Source of the DNA: Tricholoma matsutake
Lineage: Eukaryota > Basidiomycota > Agaricomycetes > Agaricales > Tricholomataceae
Direction of reading: 5' to 3'
DNA length: 64,000 bases
Assembly (NCBI GenBank): GCA_026075535.2
Contig: AP026548.1
Location: 9,238,001 to 9,302,000 of the forward strand
The notes beneath the pieces are model-generated. The model worked only from the letters and a program-made list of their open reading frames with translations. It did no database searches and was not told the origin of the DNA. Shown here piece by piece: positions 44,078 through 55,106 of this stretch. The number at the start of each line of letters is the position of its first letter. The stretch's first letter is position 1. The position numbers were made by a program, and so were the translations under genes.

Positions 44078-44829
44078 TGTTAAGAACTGATCCTAGAAGG
44101 TTCGTTGGAATCCGATCGGACACTGCAGGTGTTGTTTATGGAAGGTTGTTGGGTCATTGCAGATTCTGTGGGTGGGGAAACATAAAGGACTTGGCTTCAG
44201 CTTGTAAGAAGCTGTGCCCTTCACCTCGTCTGGTGTCCTAATTTCAAGTTGAAGGTCTGGAGGTAGGAGTGGGAAAGTGCAGGTAAATGCAGGAAGGAGT
44301 ACGGAGGGACTTAGGTTAAGTTCAGATGAGGTTAGAACTTCAGAGGGAGACTGGAGGTCAAGTCGAATGGGGTTCAGACTCTTAGAGAACTGAGGTTGGA
44401 GTAGAAGGGGGTTTGGATTGGCAGGTTAAAGTCGAGTCTATGTTGATATACAAACTGAGGAATACAAGGTGAAACTAACTAAGCTTAAATACTGTAGTCT
44501 GGAATAATGCAGAACAGGAATGAAGACTGCGGCAGTGTCTCGACTGCATAGATAAATTATCTAGCAGGAGCTGCACAGGAATCCATAGTTGGATTTGCAA
44601 TAGAGATGGCAGCCTTGGGAAGGCAGCTGTGGATGCTGTACAAGGCGGCCTGGTGCACAGCAGTGTGGGCAGTGCAAAGCAGCCAGGAACAAAATCGAGA
44701 GGCATAGACAAAATCAGGTTCAACGTGCGGGAAAGGGTTGGACGGATGTGGGTTCTGATCGGGTGAGGAACAGTTCTTGACATTCTCCAATCATTGGGTG
44801 AGTCCCTTGATTGTATCATCCCATCGATT
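44078..44829 (-). repeat. Probable 5' LTR of element A and unresolved flank
   Basis: TGTTAAGAACTGATCC starts immediately outside the gag leader of element A, where its 5' LTR should be. No second copy is in the window, so the far end cannot be placed. Frames within 44475-44819 look like chance. Confidence 0.4.
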
Positions 44830-45202
44830 GTTAACTTGGATATGTGATGGTTGATTGATGTCCATCATGCCATACATTTGTAACATGAGGTGTTTGGCAT
44901 GTGGGTGATCTCAATTGTCCACGTTGGTACCTTTCTGGTGAGTAGCAGTCTCTTCCCCCTGCAGAGTTCACTCTGGAGCTCTGCTGACCCCTCCTAGTTC
45001 CTCTGCCATGACTGTTGGCACTGGATGCATGCGAGTACAAGTGTTGCATGTTGATGATCTGGTTCTTTTGGTATGTTGATTCTGTTGTAACTTGTTGTCG
45101 ATGGTTAACAAGTGTGCATTGGCAGAAAGAAAAAACTTTCTTCGGATGTGAAGTTGAGTTGGATTATGTAATTTCGCACGGTTCAGAGATTTCCTCAATC
45201 AG

Positions 45203-46534
45203 TTATTTTTGGTGCTTGGATAACTGAGAGGGTTGGTTTATGCCTTGGATTTCAAGGTATTGATCCAAGGCCTTGAGATCTTTGCATGAGCTCAATGGTT
45301 CCCAGGTGGTATCACCCAGTGACCACCAGACCTCAAACTCAAGGTTTTTGCCTTCTGCCCATCGGTGTCCTATCAAGTCCTCAACAAACCACTCTTGATC
45401 ATCAGGCGCTCCAAAGTTGTATGGTTCCAGTTGGGCTCTGTTTAGGAACATTGAGTCATCATTTGCATGGTAGGGTCATAATAACAACACATGGAAGGAT
45501 GGAACTACTCGTCGAGCTTGTAGTGCCATAAGTAGCTCTAGCTTATAGGTAGATGTTTCTTGTAGAATTTTATATGGTCCCATAAACTTTGGACAAAGTT
45601 TATGTGCACATCCAGATGGTAGATTGAGGTTCTCCGTAGATAGAAATACCAAATCCCCTTTAGCAATTTTTGGCTCATTTGTTCAACAATTGTTGGTGTG
45701 ATGAGATTGGAATACTCATGCTCCAATGATTGCATCGTGGGCATCAGCAAGGTTTTGTAGGGCTTGCTGCGCAAATTCCTTTATCCCTTTGGGGATTATG
45801 TTGTCCGAGTGAATCTCGCATATCATGGAGGGCATGTACCCACTATTCAGCTCAAATGGGGCATACTTGGTGGTCCCAGATATGCTAGCATTGATTGCAA
45901 ATTTGGTAAGGTTGACCCTGTCAATCCAGTCTTTCTGATTGTTGTGGACGATGGTGCAAAAGATTTGTCCAACATTGTGGTTGGCACATTCAATCTGGCC
46001 ATCCGTTTGAGGGTGGTACGATGTGGACATCAGCAGTTTGGTTCCTAAGATCTTTTGTAGTTTGCGCCACCACTTTGATGTGAATTTCGAGTCTCGATCA
46101 CTTACGATTGAACTCAGAAGCCCGTGTAAATGTACATTTTCTCACTGATATATCCATGATAATTCGGATGCCTTCATCTTAGTGTGGACTGGGATAAGGT
46201 GGACCATACTGGTCATTCGGCATATAATCACCCAAAGGTAATTAAATCCTTTTGATTCTGGAAAGGGGCCCATAAAATCCATTCCAATAGAATCCCATGG
46301 CTTGAGAGGTATAGGTAAGGGATGGAGTTTCCCAAACAGTTTTGCATTAGGCACCTTTGTGCACTGGCACAATTCACATGTCCGACAGACTTCACGTGTA
46401 TCTTTGTTCATGAGTGGCCACCAATACCATTGTTGAACATATTCATTTGTTTGTTGGTCCCCAAAGTGTCCAAGTGTTGCATGCGCTTGGTCTAGTATTT
46501 GAGTTATCATATCTTGATTATGGGGGATGCACAC
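45203..46534 (-). pseudogene. Element D integrase and chromodomain
   Basis: The finger reads HATLGHFGDQQTNEYVQQWY and CRTCELCQ (HHCC type). The core has IGMDFMGPFPESKGFNYLWV (first Asp). The second Asp block is decayed around 46080-46130. Then [20 protein letters not shown] carries the Glu position. The C-terminal barrel is frame-shifted (45774-45538). It ends in a chromodomain, EWFVEDLIGHRWAEGKNLEF and VWWSLGDTTWEPLSSCKDL, stopping at 45203. Confidence 0.84.
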
Positions 46535-46689
46535 AACTTCATCAAAGTGTTGGTTGGTTTGCCAAATAAGATTGTCCTTGACAGTGAAATCTGGGTATTC
46601 GGTTGGTTTGTCTAGGATAAGTTTGAGTAACTTATCCTCCTTGTATCCAGATTGAATCTGTTTAATGAAATCTTTGTTTCCCCAATTTA

Positions 46690-47381
46690 TCGGGGTAGCA
46701 TCTGCTGTTCATTCAAATAGTGCTGTGGCTAGTGTGAGATCATCACCATATGATGTTGAGCAAATGTGGGGGTAAGACCCGTCATTGTGCTTCCTGAATC
46801 CCAGAGTGTCCATGCTTCACATCCACCAATAGATATCAGTGTGGCTAAACACTCCCTTTCTTTAGGTTTGTAGTCTGGTCAGGGTCTTGTTGTTTTATCT
46901 GCATGTAAGTGTACCTTTCAAAAGTGGGCCTTGTCTATATCCTGTGCTGGTCTGTCCTTACGAGATTCATGACCAGAGTTCAGTCTGTTTCTCTGATCAC
47001 AAACATATGTTCAGTGTCAGATACATGGTCATACCAGTTGTTATTGTCATATATGTTGACCTTGACCATTTCTTCCTCACCACTCTGGTAGCCTTGAGAT
47101 CCAGTAGACTGTTGGGCACCATACTCTGATATTTGATCATCCCATTCGTTGTCATCCATATTTTCTCCTTCAGCTATAGCAGTGTGGGCTGCTCAGACAT
47201 GTGACTTATTCTGTTTTGGTTTCTTGCAGTCCCTAGCATAGTGCCCTGGCTCATCGCAATTGAAACAATTCACGTCCACTCCTGCAGGTATGGCTGCAAG
47301 TTTGTCATTATCATGGTGTGCCTTGGACATTTTTTGATCATCATTATTCCTGGGCTTGAAGTTCAATCTATAGTTGCTCAC
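46690..47381 (-). pseudogene. Element D zinc knuckle and protease remnant
   Basis: The knuckle CFNCDEPGHYARDC (about 47230-47270) is a perfect C-x2-C-x4-H-x4-C. After a TGA and an acidic linker, the protease motif WTLWDSGSTMTGLTPTF with D-S-G appears near 46740-46830. The remainder of the protease is lost at the deletion that removed RT. Confidence 0.7.
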
Positions 47382-47423
47382 ACGGTTATTTACAAAGATT
47401 CTCAGTTTTGATCTGCTGTTGTC

Positions 47424-49802
47424 CTAGTTCAGGTCCAATCTCTTCATGAAGGTTATGCCAACCTTCCTTGCCTTATCCTCATGTTGACCTTGGGCCTTCA
47501 ATGTTTCTGTAGTATGAGTAGTACTTGTTGGATGCCAATTGTAATGTTCCATGGTTTTTGTAGCTGCTTCCAATGCTTTGCCTTCAGATACAAAATCCTC
47601 AATGGTATTTGCTTCTGGCATGAGACCATTCTCGAGCATTTTTGTGCACATTTCCTTAGGAAGGCCACATAGGAAGGTGTCCATGATGTTGTGTGCATCC
47701 AGGTATACCGACATGTTCTGAGCATGATCAATGAGAGTATCATAATATCCTTGAATACCAAGGTTGTCTGAGTAACACGTGGCAGCATACACTTCACGGG
47801 CATCTTGCATGGTAGTTGGGTGTGTAAAGCGACCATATAGGCCAATAATTATGTCCTCGAAAGTCCAGTGTAGCTGGGATTGGTTCACATGGATGATGTG
47901 ACGAGAATACCATTTCTTCGCTTCGCCTTCCAAGATTTTGGGAACACATAGCATGCATTCCTGGTCCCTATTGTCTCCTCCATACTGGATAGCTTGAAGC
48001 ATTACAACCACATTGATGAGCCAATTTTCTAAGTCTGAGAACTTAGGTGATCCACTGTAATGTCCTACAGAGCTGGGGTCGGCTCTATGGACTTTTGTTC
48101 CTTCAGGTATTCTGAGTCAAACAGTGAGGTGTTCTTGACAGAGCTGTAGCAGGCGATCATGCATCTGAGTGCGATGGTGTTCAGATGTAGCACATACACC
48201 CAGTGTGTGTAACCTAGCTTGATCTGTAGGTGGCATAGAATAACCCCTATGCAAAGGGTGTCAATTATTTGGTCGATTGGGGTCATCTCCTCCAGGGTCA
48301 AAACCTCCTCCACCATTGGAAGGTTCACCATTGCTGCCTCTGCCACCTCCACCATTGGAAGGTTCACCATTGCTGCCTCTGCCACCTCCACCATTGCTGG
48401 TTGTACTGTAGGGATTACAGTGTTGGGAAGAGTTATGTGGGACAAATGGTGGGTCTGGGGGTTGTCTTTGATTTCCGTTATTTCAGTCATCTGTCGCATC
48501 ATTGTCACCATTAGGATTACTGGATGGTCAGGTCAGTCTTGCTGTCCATGTGTAGTGATGGTCTAACATATTGATGTGATGATGTCCATTGAACATTATT
48601 CCTTGGTCATCATACAATGAGTTCCCAGCTATCTCAAGGTCCTCATTTCTAAGACGTTGGTAAGCAATTTGGTCCTTGATGGTGCTTGCCATAGGGGTTC
48701 ATGCTCTACAGGGCACTTGAATTGTTGGTCCAGACATTTTGGATGTTCCCTGTGTGGCAGGTCGAGTAGAGTCCATGTCTTCAGCTGGTTCTGGCTGGTG
48801 AAAGGTCATTGGGGATGGTGTCTTGTCAAACATAACATGGTGATGTCAATTGGCTGCATTGTGATGGTGATGGTAGTTGTTGTTCAATTCCCCTGCTTGC
48901 TGAGGTGCATTGATACTGGCAATTGCAATCTCAACAGTGGGGTCCACATATGAATATTCTGGTTGTACATCTCAGGGTACTTGAATATCTTCAGTTTCAC
49001 ATTTAAGCTGACGTCGAGGGGTCTCAACTCATTGTTCCATATAGTATTCTAGGTTTGTTATGAATATCTATGCGTGAAGATCAGGAATGTGGCACACAAC
49101 CAAATGAGAGAGGTCTTAACCCTTGCCAAGAAAGAGGTAGACCCATCTTTGATGGTCTACAAGAACATGTACCTAGATATACTCAAGGTGCTCATAGCAA
49201 AATGGGTTGCCTCAAAGAAAAGGGAAATGATAACGTCAACTCCATCGGTTTGTGAATGGGCCTTCGTCCCATATTAGGCCTTCAGATCGGTTGAGCATTT
49301 CCATAGGGTCTTCAACCTCGATTTTACCATCTGACACTTCATTCCCATCTGCATCGATATGGGCAGTCTCAATGGTAGGCTGTAAGTGTTCCAGAATATG
49401 AGGTAAATGGGAATTTGAGGTTCAACATTGGCATCCAGTCTGAGCTTCCAGAGTCTTGGGTATTTGGTGCAAAGATGTGAATGCCAGGGCCAGTGGGAAG
49501 GGTGGTTGCATATCCCCTCAATGTTCTGAGATGAAGGGGTTCAGCATGCTGGGTGCACACCTGTCACCTACTTGATGACTGGATCCCTGTGGCTTAGGTA
49601 CTTGCATAGCGAGTCCGGTCAGCACTGGTATCAGTGACAATGGAACTTGCATTGTTGTTCTCGTTCCGGTTTTGTGTGCCTTTGCCTTTAGAGAGTCCAC
49701 TCTGGGACTCTCGTCTACTCTCGACCCTCTTACTTCTGCTTGGGTTGGGGCTTGTTGTGTAGCGGTCGCAGTTGTCATCTGTCTTGTTGTCAAAGGTGTC
49801 AC
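47424..49802 (-). pseudogene. Element D gag
   Basis: From 49802: MTPLTTRQMTTATATQQAPT and PRVDSLKAKAHKTGTRTT, an extended N-terminal region. The stretch 49500-48520 is decayed. The glycine-rich region at 48290-48400 has a 39-bp tandem duplication. The gag domain at 48011-47424 reads MLCVPKILEGEAKKWYSRHI, QLHWTFEDIIIGLYGRFTHP and MDTFLCGLPKEMCTKMLENG. It belongs to the tombusvirus-like-named 'retrotransposon gag' class in layout only, and no virus is implied. Several frameshifts exist. Confidence 0.75.
48316..48393 (-). repeat. 39-bp tandem duplication in element D gag
   Basis: Two identical 39-bp copies (48316-48354, 48355-48393), 13 codons each. In the gag frame they encode a Gly/Ser/Asn-rich unit, with a partial third copy on the far side. 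Confidence 0.85.
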
Positions 49803-49805
49803 ATC

Positions 49806-50096
49806 ACTATGTTTGTTTGCCAGTTGAGTATATCTAATATAGGTAATAACTTTGTACTTCTATTTGGTAAGCTTGTGGCTTCCAATAGCTGGTTAGCTCA
49901 AAAAATGTAATGGGTAGTTACTAGCTTAGAATACTTAAGACTTATGCCATACCTAACAGAGCAGAAACCAGTCTATTGGTTGCTATGTTGTGTGCATTGT
50001 AAGTAAAAAGTAGTTACTGGTAAACAACTATCAACAACTGACTAAGATAGGCCTGGGGGCCAAGTCATATGTAAGAGGTATCTGTTACAATGATCC
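49806..50096. other. Spacer between elements D and C
   Basis: No gene. TGTAATGGGTAGTTACTAG near 49905 and CTGTTACA near 50087 could be the ends of a short LTR of about 180 bp, but no second copy supports it. Confidence 0.3.
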
Positions 50097-50827
50097 TTGT
50101 TTGCAGTGCATGCCTGGCTGATCTTGGCAGCAAGGAGGCTGTCCCTTGCGGCGTTTGTCTGTTCTTCCATTTCTGCAATGAAACTTTCTGCCGATGTTGT
50201 GTCTGTGGAAGGAGAGATTGTTGGTGTAATTGATATGAGGGGTAGGATCAGTCATGGTGATCTACCGGTTTTCAACACAAAAGGTGACACTCCCATAGAC
50301 CTGTTTGGTGTGTTCATAATGTCAAAGCGCACTTTAGGGAGTGCTTTATCCCAGCCTCTCTGATTGTGTTTGATGTGGAAATTGAGGCACTGAATGATGG
50401 TTTTGTTTGTTTGTTCAGAGGACCCATCTGTTTGAGGATGGTAAGTGGTTGATAATTTGTGGTTAATTCCAGTGAGTTTCATGAGTGCATGCCAGAATTT
50501 GGAAATAAAAATCTTGTCTTGATCGCTGATGATCTCCACTGGGCAGCCATTTTCACAATACCATTTATCAAAGAAAAGGTATGTGAACTCCTCTGCAGTC
50601 ATGTCCATCTTGCATGCACTGACTTGGATGTCCACCCCAAGTCTATCCGTCATGGTGATGATAGCGTCATATCCCTCATCTCTTGGCAGGGGGCCCACAA
50701 AGTCTATAGCAACTAATTTGAAATGACTTGTCTGGGACTGGTAGTGGGTGTAATGGCCCTGCCTGTTTGGTGTTTCGTGGTTTATTTCACTGGCAGTCAG
50801 GGCAGGAGGGCACATATCTGTTTCCAA
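50097..50827 (-). pseudogene. Element C integrase core
   Basis: Reads LVAIDFVGPLPRDEGYDAII (first Asp), VEIISDQDKIFISKFWHALM (second Asp) and STTYHPQTDGSSEQTNKTII, where the catalytic Glu position (TDGxSE) is present. It continues to MNTPNRSMGVSPFVLKTGRS and AAKISQA at about 50100. All three DDE residues look intact, although stops lie upstream of the core. Confidence 0.85.
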
Positions 50828-51575
50828 GGTCTTTGCGCATGTTCAGCCAGTAAAAGTTGGTATGCAGGTTGGCATATGATTTTTCCGCTCCAAAATGTCT
50901 GAGGTTGTTGTGTGCAAGTTTGAACAGGTGTTCTCGTAGGTCTTTGTACTTGGGAATGATCAGATGATTTCCGATGAACAGAAGTCCATGTTTGAGTGAA
51001 ATTTGTAACTTCATATTGACCACATTTTGTTTGAAATCATCGAGGATGCCAACACACCAGGGGTCCTCTCTACAGCCGTTCTTGATCCTTGTTATGATTT
51101 TAGGGTCACTTGGTATTGTGAATATTGCTGTGATGTGAACAGGCAGCTCGTTGATGTCAATTGAGTCTGGAAGGTGAGAGAGCGCATCTGCAACCATGTT
51201 TCGTTCTCCCTTTATGTACGTGATGGTGTATTCATACTGCGATGGATACTCCATCCAGTGGGCTTGATGTTGTGATGAAAATCGAAATTTTGCAGTGTCT
51301 TGTGGTCTGTACCAATATGAATCTGCATCCCAAGTAGATCCACCCTCCATTTCTTCAGAGCCCACATGATTGATAGCATCTCTTGTTCATGTACAGCATA
51401 GTTTCATTCTGCACTGTTGAGCTGCCTACTCTCGAAAGCCACTGGCCTCGCTGTCTCCCATGACATAAAAGATAGGACAGCCCCTGTGCGACACTTGCTG
51501 GCATCGCATGTCACAAATAATTTGTTATCTCCTGGGTTTTCGTGCTCGATAGTTGTTAGACAGTTGCAGCTAACA
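50787..51575 (-). pseudogene. Element C RNase H and integrase finger
   Basis: RNase H pieces read KLFVTCDASKCRTGAVLSF (Asp), NYAVHEQEMLSIMWALKKW (Glu), an IHIGTDHKTLQNF-like segment broken by a frameshift near 51340, and KGERNMVADALSHLPDS (last Asp). The finger region has LAHNNLRHFGAEKSYANLHT and CPDC. A TAG or TGA interrupts near 51410, where relatives have a sense codon. Confidence 0.8.
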
Positions 51576-51580
51576 ACGAG

Positions 51581-52126
51581 TCATTTGATGCTGTCAAACA
51601 TGAACTGATGTAGCGGGGTCCACGGAGGGAAGGAAGTATTGCATTCTTTCCTCATGAGTGGGGTAAGCACAGAGGTATGTTCTGCGAGTGTCGGGAGGAA
51701 GGCAGAGATGTAATGTACTAAGCCCAGGAATTGGCAAATGTGTTTAGCCACTTTTGGCACTGGCCAGTTCAGGATCCAGTTTACTTTGGTGTTATCAGCT
51801 TCAATTCCTTGCACTTAAATGTGGTGCCCTAAAAAATCTGCCTCTGTGCAGAACAATATTGATTTCTTCATGGAGCAGTATAACTGTGCTCGACATAATG
51901 CCTCAAGGATGAGGGTGATGTTGGTCCTGTGTTCAGCCAGCAAATTAGACCAGATGATGATATCATTTAAGTAAACATGGCAAATCTTCCCAATGTAATC
52001 GGGCTGTGGTGCAAGGTGACTGGGGAGGGGGCGGAAAACAATTGGAACTCCGGTCAGGAGAATCAGTCTTGACAGGATTTCCCCCTTAGTGCCAAGCCTA
52101 CGGGGCATGTGAAGGTTTGATTCCAA
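51581..52126 (-). pseudogene. Element C reverse transcriptase palm and thumb
   Basis: Contains YIGKICHVYLNDIIIWSNLL, where the YLDD box is YLND, so the second catalytic Asp is Asn. It is followed by the thumb (LYCSMKKSILFCTEADFLGH) and, after a stop, connection NWPVPKVAKHICQFLGLVHY. The N-terminal RT half is gone. Confidence 0.8.
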
Positions 52127-52216
52127 ATTGGGTATGTTGATTTTGATGGGTTCCCAGGTTTTTCTTCAACCACCACCACCACCACTAACCTTCACCTTCC
52201 CACCCACCATACTAAC

Positions 52217-52945
52217 ATGTCCTTGCATGTGGAGAAGATCGCAGCCCTCAGAGCCCAGCAAGAAAGGTTGATGGAGGAGCTCTGGCTTGAGGACCAGGTG
52301 AGGGAGGCTGAGGAGTGCAGGGTTGCTGAGGAGACTGCAAGGGAGGCAGCCAGAGTAGAGGTGGAGAAGAAGGCCATGGAAGAGGAGCAGAGGAAGGTGG
52401 CTGCCACCAAGAGGGTGGAAAAGAAGCGGAAAGCCACGGAGATGGACGAGGCTGAGGGGAGTGCCTCCCCCAAGAAGAAGGTGAAAGGAAAGGCAAGGGC
52501 AGAGGTGCCCAAAGCTGAGGTCCCCATGCTGCTACAAGCCGCCATTCTGTGCAAAAGGTGAGTCATATTTTATTCTTGTTGCACTTCCATGCTGACTTCT
52601 AGTAGATGTTCAAATCAAAAATTGTTGTGTTTCTGGACAGGAACCAGGGGTCGGGCCTGCAAGCCCTGCACCAAGGCAAAACACAAGTGCGAAGAGGTTG
52701 TGTGAGAGGGTTAGGTGTTGCCAGTGGGACCCAGGCTAGGGGAGAATGAGGGAGTGATGGAGTTGGTTAAGGAGTTGGTGATGGCAGTAAAGGGGGTGAA
52801 GAAGGAAATGCAGGAGCTCTGGGAGCTCCAGGTCATAAGTGAGGGTGTGATGGGCATCCAAGAAACGATGTCGGACATCCAAGGGGGGTTGGATCTGGAG
52901 TGGGACCAGAAGATGAAGAAAAAGAGGGCAAAGAGGAGGAGTTAG
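52217..52945 (+). pseudogene. Antisense Zn2Cys6 transcription-factor-like gene, copy B
   Basis: Starts MSLHVEKIAALRAQQERLME and is a long Glu/Arg/Lys coiled coil to residue about 75. Basic nuclear-signal-like stretches follow (KKRKATEMDE; SPKKKVKGKARAEV). The intron 52558-52605 (48 bp, GTGAGT...TAG) falls at the same codon phase as in copy A. Spliced, it gives CKRCSNQKLLC, nine residues, CKPCTKAKHKC, again C-x2-C-x6-C-x9-C-x2-C-x6-C. Then GVMELVKELVMAVKGVKKEM, a second coiled coil, and a basic end. TGA 52703-52705 and TAG 52712-52714 follow the cluster, so only the N-terminal 150 residues are open. It is tail-to-tail with pol (stop 53075-53077). Confidence 0.82.
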
Positions 52946-53074
52946 ATGTACAAGGGGAGCTGCCAGGACTCGCAGAAGAAGCAGAGGGTGAGGGAGTGGG
53001 GATCTGGAGTTCTTTTAAATTTCTAATAATAATTTTTTGAATGGATGAGGATCTTGTTTTGAAATGAAGGAGCA

Positions 53075-54266
53075 TTAAGTGGAAAGAGGTCCAGGTTTCC
53101 CTGGGTAATGAGTGTGAAAGTCTGTAACGAGTCCCTGGGCATGATCAAGTTCCATAGCTGGAAGCCAGGAGGTTTCTTTGTTGGTTCCTTGGTAACCTTC
53201 CCACGATACAAAATAGAGTAGCTTGCATCAATGACAGTTGTCAATCTTTGAATCGAGGATTTCTGCAATCTCGTACTCCAGTTCATTGTCTATAATGACT
53301 GGAGGAGGTGGAGGTTGAATATGATTAGGAATCATGTTGGGTGTGTCTTCTTCTAGCTGGGAGAGATGGAATACTGGGTGGACACCCCAGAGGTGATCTT
53401 GAAGTTGAAGGGTAACCGAGTGGGTACCAAGATGGGCAATGATCTCAAAAGGGCCATAGAACATTTCTGAGAGCTTCTTGGAGGGTCATGTAGTGTGTAA
53501 GTGCTCGCCTTTGACAAAAGCATAATCACCAATTTTGAAGTCAGGAGCGGGTGCCCAGCATTTGTCTGCAGGACCTTGATAGTGCTTCTGTGCTTCTGTG
53601 AGTTGCTTCTGGAGTTCCTGGTGGAGATCATCAAGGTTGACCACAAAATGCCACCCGCATTGTTAGGCTAGTTTGTGCTCCAGGAAAACCATGATGTTCG
53701 GGTGGTAACCCTTGTTGGCAAAGAAGGGTGAAACTCCGGTGGAAGCTGAGGAGCATTGTTGTATGCAAATTCCCCAAGGGTAAAAGCTGGGACCAGTTGT
53801 CCTGTTGGTAGTTGCAGAAGATCTGCAAGTACTGTTTGAGGGTCTGGTTGAGGCGTTTAGTTTGTCCATCGCCTTCTGGATGGTAACCTGAAGTGAAGTG
53901 GATTTTCATGTCCAGGGCTTGCCCGAGAGAGCAGAAGAAATGCAAAAGGAACTCAGAACCCCGGTTGCAGGTGATGTGGGATGGAACACCATGTTTGGAG
54001 AAGACGTGCATGACAAAGAGATTAGCAAGTTCTTGTGCCATGATTTCATTTACTGTGGGGATGAAGATACCCTGTTTGGAGAGTCAGTCTACAATGACTA
54101 GGATGGCAGTGTGGCCATTGGAGTCTGGTAACTTTTCAATGAAGTCCATGGAAATTGAGTTCCAAGGCCTTTCCAGGACCAGACATTGCTTTAGAAATCC
54201 ATAGGGTTTGTGTTGGGGAGATTTGGAGTGTTTGCAGGTAGTGCAAGACTTGCAAAAGTCCTGCAC
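53075..54266 (-). pseudogene. Element B integrase and chromodomain
   Basis: Reads CKSCTTCKHSKSPQHKPYGF, ISMDFIEKLPDSNGHTAILV (first Asp), then SHITCNRGSEFLLHFFCSLG, where the second Asp (CDRG) is Asn. Next come YHPEGDGQTKRLNQTLKQYL, where the catalytic Glu is Lys, and the barrel GPFEIIAHLGTHSVTLQLQD. A chromodomain-like tail (ELEYEIAEILDSKIDN) ends at 53075. Two of three catalytic residues are changed, each by one transition (G to A). Confidence 0.84.
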
Positions 54267-54299
54267 AAAGGTGCGGAGATTGGGCCAAACATATTCCCA

Positions 54300-55082
54300 T
54301 CAGATAAGCTGAAGGGTCTTGTTTTGCCCATAGTGACCTGAGAGAATATGGTCATGCTTGTATTGTAAGACTTTAAAATGGAGGTCCACAACATCTGGAA
54401 CATAAATCCAGTTGAAGTGGTGGAGAATTCCGCTGTCATCTAGAGACCAATTCGGGGCGGATGGTGAAGGAAGGTGTGAGGAGGAGATGGGATCAAGAGG
54501 GAGTAAAGATCGGATATCATTGTGGAGTTTTCCAATATCCATGAGCATGGCTTGATGGATGATAGGAGTAGCAAGGAAAGTGGCTCGGAAGGAGGATGTG
54601 AGTTGTTCTTGAGTAAAGACTGGATGGATGTTGTTCAGATTTACTGAGGCGAAGTCGCTATCTCCCCCTTTGCAGTAGACATCCCAGCATCTAGTGAGCA
54701 CATTGGGTTTAGCCCCTAGTTTACCAGGGCGGAAGCAGATGGCAAGGTTGAACTGTGAAAGGTAGTCTGACCACCAAGCTTGATGATGAGTAAGGAGCTT
54801 CATGGTACTGAAGTATTCCAAGTTTTTGTGATCCATGACCACATCTACTGGATCTCTGGAACCTTTGAGGTACTGTCGCCAGTGTTTGAAAGCTTTGAAG
54901 ATAGCCAGAAGCTCCTTGTTGTGGGTGTCATAGTTCAATTCAGCTGGATTGAAGGAATGGGAGTGGAATGCAACTGGGTGGATTTCTCCATCCAAGGTAT
55001 AGATGGAAAGGATCACCACTGAGGCGTAGTCTGAGGCATCTGTCTCCAATACAATGTAGGAATCCAGTAGCCATTGGGGCAT
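54300..55082 (-). pseudogene. Element B RNase H and integrase N-terminus
   Basis: An open 260-residue stretch. RNase H residues are visible in order: LETDASDYASVVILS (Asp), THNKELLAIFKAFKHW (Glu), DVVMDHKNLEYFS (Asp), then RPGKLGAKPNVLTR, where the usual final Asp (ADxLTR) is Asn. It continues into the integrase finger (YKHDHILSGHYGQNKTLQLI). It provides the intact reference for the deletion seen in element A. Confidence 0.87.
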
Positions 55083-55106
55083 GAGTGAGCTCTTCTTTTA
55101 ATTTGT

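Larger units (their letters stand above)
38525..44078 (-). mobile_element. Ty3/Gypsy element A, minus strand
   Basis: Gag, protease, RT, RNase H remnant, integrase and a chromodomain-like tail read from right to left, followed by the antisense Zn2Cys6 gene. The left LTR is missing (cut at 38525 by the join to element X). The right LTR probably starts at 44078. Compared with related copy B (52160-56690) it lacks most of RNase H and the integrase segment with the first Asp. Confidence 0.85.
44830..49805 (-). mobile_element. Ty3/Gypsy chromodomain element D, minus strand, RT deleted
   Basis: Gag, zinc knuckle, protease remnant, integrase and chromodomain are on the minus strand, but the protease remnant (46700-46840) is followed within about 200 bp by the integrase finger (46534). 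The whole RT and RNase H, about 2 kb, is missing. No LTR pair could be found. Confidence 0.78.
50097..52140 (-). mobile_element. Ty3/Gypsy element C fragment, minus strand
   Basis: RT palm, RNase H and integrase of one pol, read from right to left. There is no gag, protease or LTR. It is cut at about 50097 and at about 52140-52160, where it meets the leader of the antisense gene of element B. Confidence 0.8.

Noticed and set aside
44475..44819. Minus-strand frame as a protein-coding gene
   Set aside because: No recognised motif. It lies in the LTR/flank region between elements A and D, and another minus frame is also open over 44557-44790.
52170..52186. Simple CAC repeat as a regulatory site
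   Set aside because: A short (CAC)n microsatellite in the leader of the antisense gene. There is no evidence of function.
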